This document shows positions 60,851-64,000 of a stretch of DNA of 64,000 bases, one piece after another. This DNA comes from Alphaproteobacteria bacterium (GTDB lineage Bacteria > Pseudomonadota > Alphaproteobacteria > JAJFFI01): contig JASJBI010000018.1 of NCBI GenBank assembly GCA_030066595.1, positions 1 to 64,000 on the forward strand, read 5' to 3'. Both the position numbers and the translations under genes were made by a program. Below the pieces are notes generated by a model. That model did not search any database. It was not told the origin of the DNA and saw only the letters and a list, made by a program, of their open reading frames with translations. Positions within the stretch are counted from its first letter, which is position 1; each line of letters begins with the position of its first letter.

Positions 60851-61354
60851 ATGTCTGACGACAAGGATCTGGAACTCGAGGAACTCAAGGATCAAGACGG
60901 AGCCGCAGGCGAACCGCCCGGCGACGGGGCCGCGGCGGACCCGCCAGCCGGCGACGGCGAGGAAGCGGACGCCGCTGGCGAGGACAAGCACGATCCCAAC
61001 GACGACATCATGGCCGCTTGGGAAGCCGAGACCGAGCAAGCCGGGGCCCAGCAGGAGCCCGCCGGCGAGCCCGAAGGTGACGGCCAGCATCCGGATGCGA
61101 CGCGGAACGCCAAGGACCTTGAAGCCGTCTACGACATCCCGGTGCAGGTCCAGGCAGTGCTTGGCCGGGCCACCATGCAGGTCAGCCAGCTTCTGAAGCT
61201 CGGCCGCGGGGCCGTGGTCGAGCTCGACCGAAAGGTCGGCGAAGCCGTCGACATCTACGTCAACAACCGGCTGGTCGCCCGCGGCGAAGTGGTTGTCGTC
61301 AACGAGCGGCTGGGCGTGACCATGACCGAGATCATCAAGACGGACCATGCCTAA
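60851..61354 (+). CDS. fliN: Flagellar motor switch protein FliN
   Basis: FliN forms the base of the C-ring and docks FliH/FliI. The 167-residue product has a very acidic, Pro/Gly-rich N-terminal half (residues 1-85) and the SpoA domain at the C-terminus: YDIPVQVQAVLGRATMQVSQ, LLKLGRGAVVELDRKVGEAV, NERLGVTMTEIIKTD. The extension is longer than in enteric FliN, which also totals about 137 residues. AAGGAG precedes the ATG. Confidence 0.94.
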   Translation: MSDDKDLELEELKDQDGAAGEPPGDGAAADPPAGDGEEADAAGEDKHDPNDDIMAAWEAETEQAGAQQEPAGEPEGDGQHPDATRNAKDLEAVYDIPVQVQAVLGRATMQVSQLLKLGRGAVVELDRKVGEAVDIYVNNRLVARGEVVVVNERLGVTMTEIIKTDHA

Positions 61355-61470
61355 GGTCCCGGATGAGGCGAGCGGAAGGTATCCCAGCCGTCATGACGCC
61401 GGCGTCGACTGGGCACCAGCAGTGAGACCGGCCGGCTGACGGCGCGACGCTTCCAGCGGGGAGAAAGTTA

Positions 61471-62847
61471 ATGCGATTGCTGATTATTGGATCACTGGAA
61501 GGCCATATCACGGCCGCTGGCAAGATCGCCCTGGCCCGCGGCGCCAAGGTGGCCCAGGCCGACGATATCGCCTCGGGGCTCAACGCCCTGCGGTCCGGTC
61601 AAGGCGCGGACATGGTGATGATCGACGTCAAACTGGACATTGCCGACTTCATCGCCAGCCTGCAGGCGGAACGGATCACCATTCCCGTGGTCGCCTGCGG
61701 GATCGGCAGTGATGCGCCCACCGCGGTCGCGGCGATCAAGGCCGGCGCCAAGGAATACGTCCCCCTGCCCCCGGATCCCGAACTCATCGCGGCGGTGCTC
61801 GAGGCCGTCACCGAAGAAAGCAGCGAGATCGTCTACAAGGACCCGTCCATGGAGGCGGTCTTTCAGCTGGCCGACCAGGTGGCCGGCAGCGACGCCAGCA
61901 TCTTGATCGTCGGCGAGTCCGGCACCGGCAAGGAGATCATGGCCCGCTACGTTCATCGCAAGAGCAAGCGCGCCGACCGCCCCTTCGTCTCGGTGAACTG
62001 CGCGGCGATCCCCGAGACCCTCTTGGAGTCCGAGCTCTTCGGGCACGAGAAGGGTGCCTTCACCGGGGCCGTCGCCCGTCGCATCGGCAAGTTCGAGGAA
62101 GCCAGCGGCGGCACCTTGTTGCTGGACGAGATCAGCGAAATGGAGCCGCGCCTGCAGGCGAAGTTGCTGCGGGCCATCCAGGAGCGCGAGATCGACCGGG
62201 TTGGCGGCAACAAGCCGATCAAGGTCGACATCCGGGTGATCGCCACCACCAACCGCGATTTGGAAGAACAGGTCCGCAAGAGCGCGTTTCGGGAAGACCT
62301 GCTGTTTCGCCTGAACGTGGTCAGCTTGAATCTGCCGCCGCTGCGTGCGCGGCCGATGGACATAGGGCTCCTGGCCGAGCATTTCATCCGCAAGTATGCG
62401 GAAGCCAACGGGCTGCCGGCGCGCCCGCTCGCGGACCAGACGCTCGATGTGCTCCGGGCCTATGGCTGGCGCGGCAACGTGCGCGAGCTCGAGAACACCA
62501 TGCATCGCGCCGTGCTGCTGGCCACCGGCGATGAGATCGGTCCTGAGGCGATCCGTCTGGCGGATGGAAGCCAGATCGGCGACGCACCGGCGGGCGCGGC
62601 GGCCGGGCTGGCCGCCGCGGCGGCGACCGCCACGGCCGCCTCCACCAGCGGCCTCGTGGGCCGCACCGTCGCGGACGTGGAACGCGACCTGATCATCGAC
62701 ACCCTGGACCATTGCCTGGGCAACCGGACCCACGCGGCCAACATCCTGGGCATCTCGATCCGCACGCTGAGAAACAAGCTGAAACAGTACAACGAACAGG
62801 GAATCCGCGTGCCGTCGCCGCGCGACGGACAGCGGGCGGGCGCCTGA
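61471..62847 (+). CDS. flbD: Sigma-54-dependent flagellar regulator FlbD
   Basis: FlbD activates late flagellar genes with RNA polymerase-sigma-54 and is controlled by FliX rather than by a classical kinase. The 458-residue product has an atypical receiver: Asp52 is kept in MIDVKLD, but the acidic pair normally after the first strand is missing (LLIIGSLEG). The AAA+ core has Walker A GESGTGKE (148-155), the sigma-54 contact loop GAFTGA (195-200) and Walker B GGTLLLDE (213-220). The Fis-type helix-turn-helix is at about 415-440 (RTHAANILGISIRTLRNKLK). GGGGAGAAAG precedes the ATG. Confidence 0.95.
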   Translation: MRLLIIGSLEGHITAAGKIALARGAKVAQADDIASGLNALRSGQGADMVMIDVKLDIADFIASLQAERITIPVVACGIGSDAPTAVAAIKAGAKEYVPLPPDPELIAAVLEAVTEESSEIVYKDPSMEAVFQLADQVAGSDASILIVGESGTGKEIMARYVHRKSKRADRPFVSVNCAAIPETLLESELFGHEKGAFTGAVARRIGKFEEASGGTLLLDEISEMEPRLQAKLLRAIQEREIDRVGGNKPIKVDIRVIATTNRDLEEQVRKSAFREDLLFRLNVVSLNLPPLRARPMDIGLLAEHFIRKYAEANGLPARPLADQTLDVLRAYGWRGNVRELENTMHRAVLLATGDEIGPEAIRLADGSQIGDAPAGAAAGLAAAAATATAASTSGLVGRTVADVERDLIIDTLDHCLGNRTHAANILGISIRTLRNKLKQYNEQGIRVPSPRDGQRAGA

Positions 62848-62873
62848 ACCGGATCGCACGGGTGCCTTAGGAC

Positions 62874-64000
62874 ATGGCGGATACCGAGACCGCGAGCGCA
62901 GGAGCAACCGGCCCCGAGACAGAGGACGGCGCGGGCGGCGGTGTGGCTAGTTTCCTGGGCCGTCTGCGGACGCTCGCCAATCATGGCGACATTGCCCTGG
63001 CGCTCGGCCTCGCCGCCATCCTGATCGTGCTGATGCTGCCGATGCCGCGCTGGCTGCTCGACATGAGCCTCGCGGTCTCGATCACCTTCTCCGTGCTGAT
63101 CATGATGACGGCGCTGTTCATCGAGAAGCCGCTCGATTTCAGCTCATTCCCGACCGTGCTGCTGATCGCCACGATCCTGCGGCTGGCCCTCAACCTGGCC
63201 TCGACCAGGCTCATCCTGGCGCACGGCCACGAGGGGCCGAGCGCCGCCGGCCGCGTCATCGAAGCCTTCGGCAACTTCGTGATGAGCGGCAACTTCGTGA
63301 TCGGCATCATCGTGTTCGCGATCCTGGTGGTAGTGAACTTCGTCGTCATCACCAAGGGTTCGGGGCGCATCGCCGAGGTCTCGGCACGGTTCAGCCTGGA
63401 CGCCATGCCCGGCAAGCAAATGGCGATCGATGCCGACCTCTCGGCCGGCCTGATCACCGAGGACGAGGCGCGCGAGCGGCGCAGCACGCTCGAGAGCGAG
63501 AGCACCTTCTTCGGCGCCATGGACGGCGCCGCCAAGTTCGTCCGCGGCGACGCCATCGCCGGGCTGATCATCACCTTCATCAACGTGGTCGCCGGCATCG
63601 TGATCGGCATCTCGCAGCAGGACCTCTCGCTGGCGGAGGCGGCCCAGAGCTATACGCTCCTGACCGTAGGCGACGGTCTGGTGACCCAGATCCCCGCCCT
63701 GATCGTCTCCACCGCGGCCGGCATCCTGGTCTCCAAGTCCGGCGTCATCGGCTCGGCCGACAAGGCGGTGTTCGGCCAGTTGGGCGGCTACCCGAAGGCG
63801 CTCGCGCTCAGCAGTTTCCTGATGGTCTCTATGTCGCTGCTGCCCGGCATCCCGATGGCGCCCTTCCTGCTGCTGGCCAGCGGCACCGGCGGGCTCGCCT
63901 GGTACATGACCCGCAAGCAGACTCGCGACGTCGCCGAGCAGGCCGCGATCGAGGCCGAGAAGGCCGAGGCCGACGCGCCCGAGGAGCCCATCTCGTCGGT
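62874..64000 (+). CDS. flhA: Flagellar export gate protein FlhA (3' end beyond window)
   Basis: FlhA is the proton-driven export gate of the flagellar type III system. The frame opens at the ATG at 62874 ([14 protein letters not shown]) and stays open to the window end, giving 375 of an expected ~690-700 residues. A Gly/Glu/Ala-rich N-terminal extension of ~35 residues precedes the first membrane helix ([20 protein letters not shown]). The FHIPEP signature region is clear ([16 protein letters not shown]), as is the cytoplasmic loop motif [17 protein letters not shown]. The large cytoplasmic domain lies outside the window. It is 26 bp after flbD. Confidence 0.95.
   Translation, partial: MADTETASAGATGPETEDGAGGGVASFLGRLRTLANHGDIALALGLAAILIVLMLPMPRWLLDMSLAVSITFSVLIMMTALFIEKPLDFSSFPTVLLIATILRLALNLASTRLILAHGHEGPSAAGRVIEAFGNFVMSGNFVIGIIVFAILVVVNFVVITKGSGRIAEVSARFSLDAMPGKQMAIDADLSAGLITEDEARERRSTLESESTFFGAMDGAAKFVRGDAIAGLIITFINVVAGIVIGISQQDLSLAEAAQSYTLLTVGDGLVTQIPALIVSTAAGILVSKSGVIGSADKAVFGQLGGYPKALALSSFLMVSMSLLPGIPMAPFLLLASGTGGLAWYMTRKQTRDVAEQAAIEAEKAEADAPEEPISS

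Noticed and set aside
1..64000. tRNA or rRNA genes, CRISPR arrays, insertion sequences, prophage or attachment sites
   Set aside because: None seen: no regular spacer-repeat array, transposase, integrase or tRNA-like cloverleaf was recognised.

Overview
The window is a 64 kb stretch of a high-GC alphaproteobacterial chromosome. The evidence is the FliX/FlbD pair, a SciP (DUF1153) gene, CtrA-type boxes, a MotE/DUF6468 motor cluster, a nearly zinc-ligand-free DksA and the GlnE/YhdP/TyrS gene content. Gene content and the presence of CheZ fit a Rhodospirillales-like lineage better than Rhizobiales, but I cannot name a genus. I see no rRNA, tRNA, CRISPR, insertion sequence or prophage.

Positions 1-22,800 are mostly housekeeping. 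They hold mnmA; an acyltransferase/hydrolase pair; an MgtC/DUF4010 membrane protein; a sulfur-handling run (cysE, cysteine desulfurase, 2Fe-2S ferredoxin, tenA); a hydrolase; tyrS; a giant AsmA/YhdP-like protein; glnE with a bcp peroxiredoxin; two tandem GYD proteins; a DUF455 protein; and a large exported TPR protein.

Positions 22,800-64,000 are a flagellar and chemotaxis island of about 36 genes. Leftward genes are cheY-cheZ, fliL-fliM-DUF6468-motE, dksA, fliX, three TPR-transferase genes and one small unknown gene. Rightward blocks are flgF-flgG-flgA-flgH; flgI-flgJ-flgN-flgK-flgL-fliW; fliC-flaG-fliD-fliS; fliK-flgD-flgE; sciP; and fliF-fliG-fliH-fliN-flbD-flhA, which runs off the end.

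The intergenic DNA carries a readable regulatory code. Exact or near-exact TTAA-N7-TTAA boxes (CtrA type) lie before cheY, fliX, fliL, a small unknown gene and fliF. Sigma-54 -24/-12 promoters lie before flgF, flgI, fliC and fliK. Tandem GGCA-N5-TGCC palindromes lie 80-150 bp upstream of three of those sigma-54 promoters and beside the fliF box; they look like the enhancers bound by FlbD, whose gene is in the window. This matches the Caulobacter-type hierarchy: CtrA switches on early genes, FliX/FlbD switches on late sigma-54 genes and represses fliF, and SciP damps CtrA.

The most unusual finding is a protein module of about 215-230 residues. It appears at equivalent insert positions in flagellin (FliC), the hook-filament junction protein FlgL and the filament cap FliD, and its rear half also appears in the hook protein FlgE. 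All four proteins are much longer than usual because of such inserts. Beside flagellin lie two paralogous TPR-sulfotransferase fusions and a TPR-glycosyltransferase, so a decorated (perhaps sulfated) filament surface is a reasonable hypothesis.
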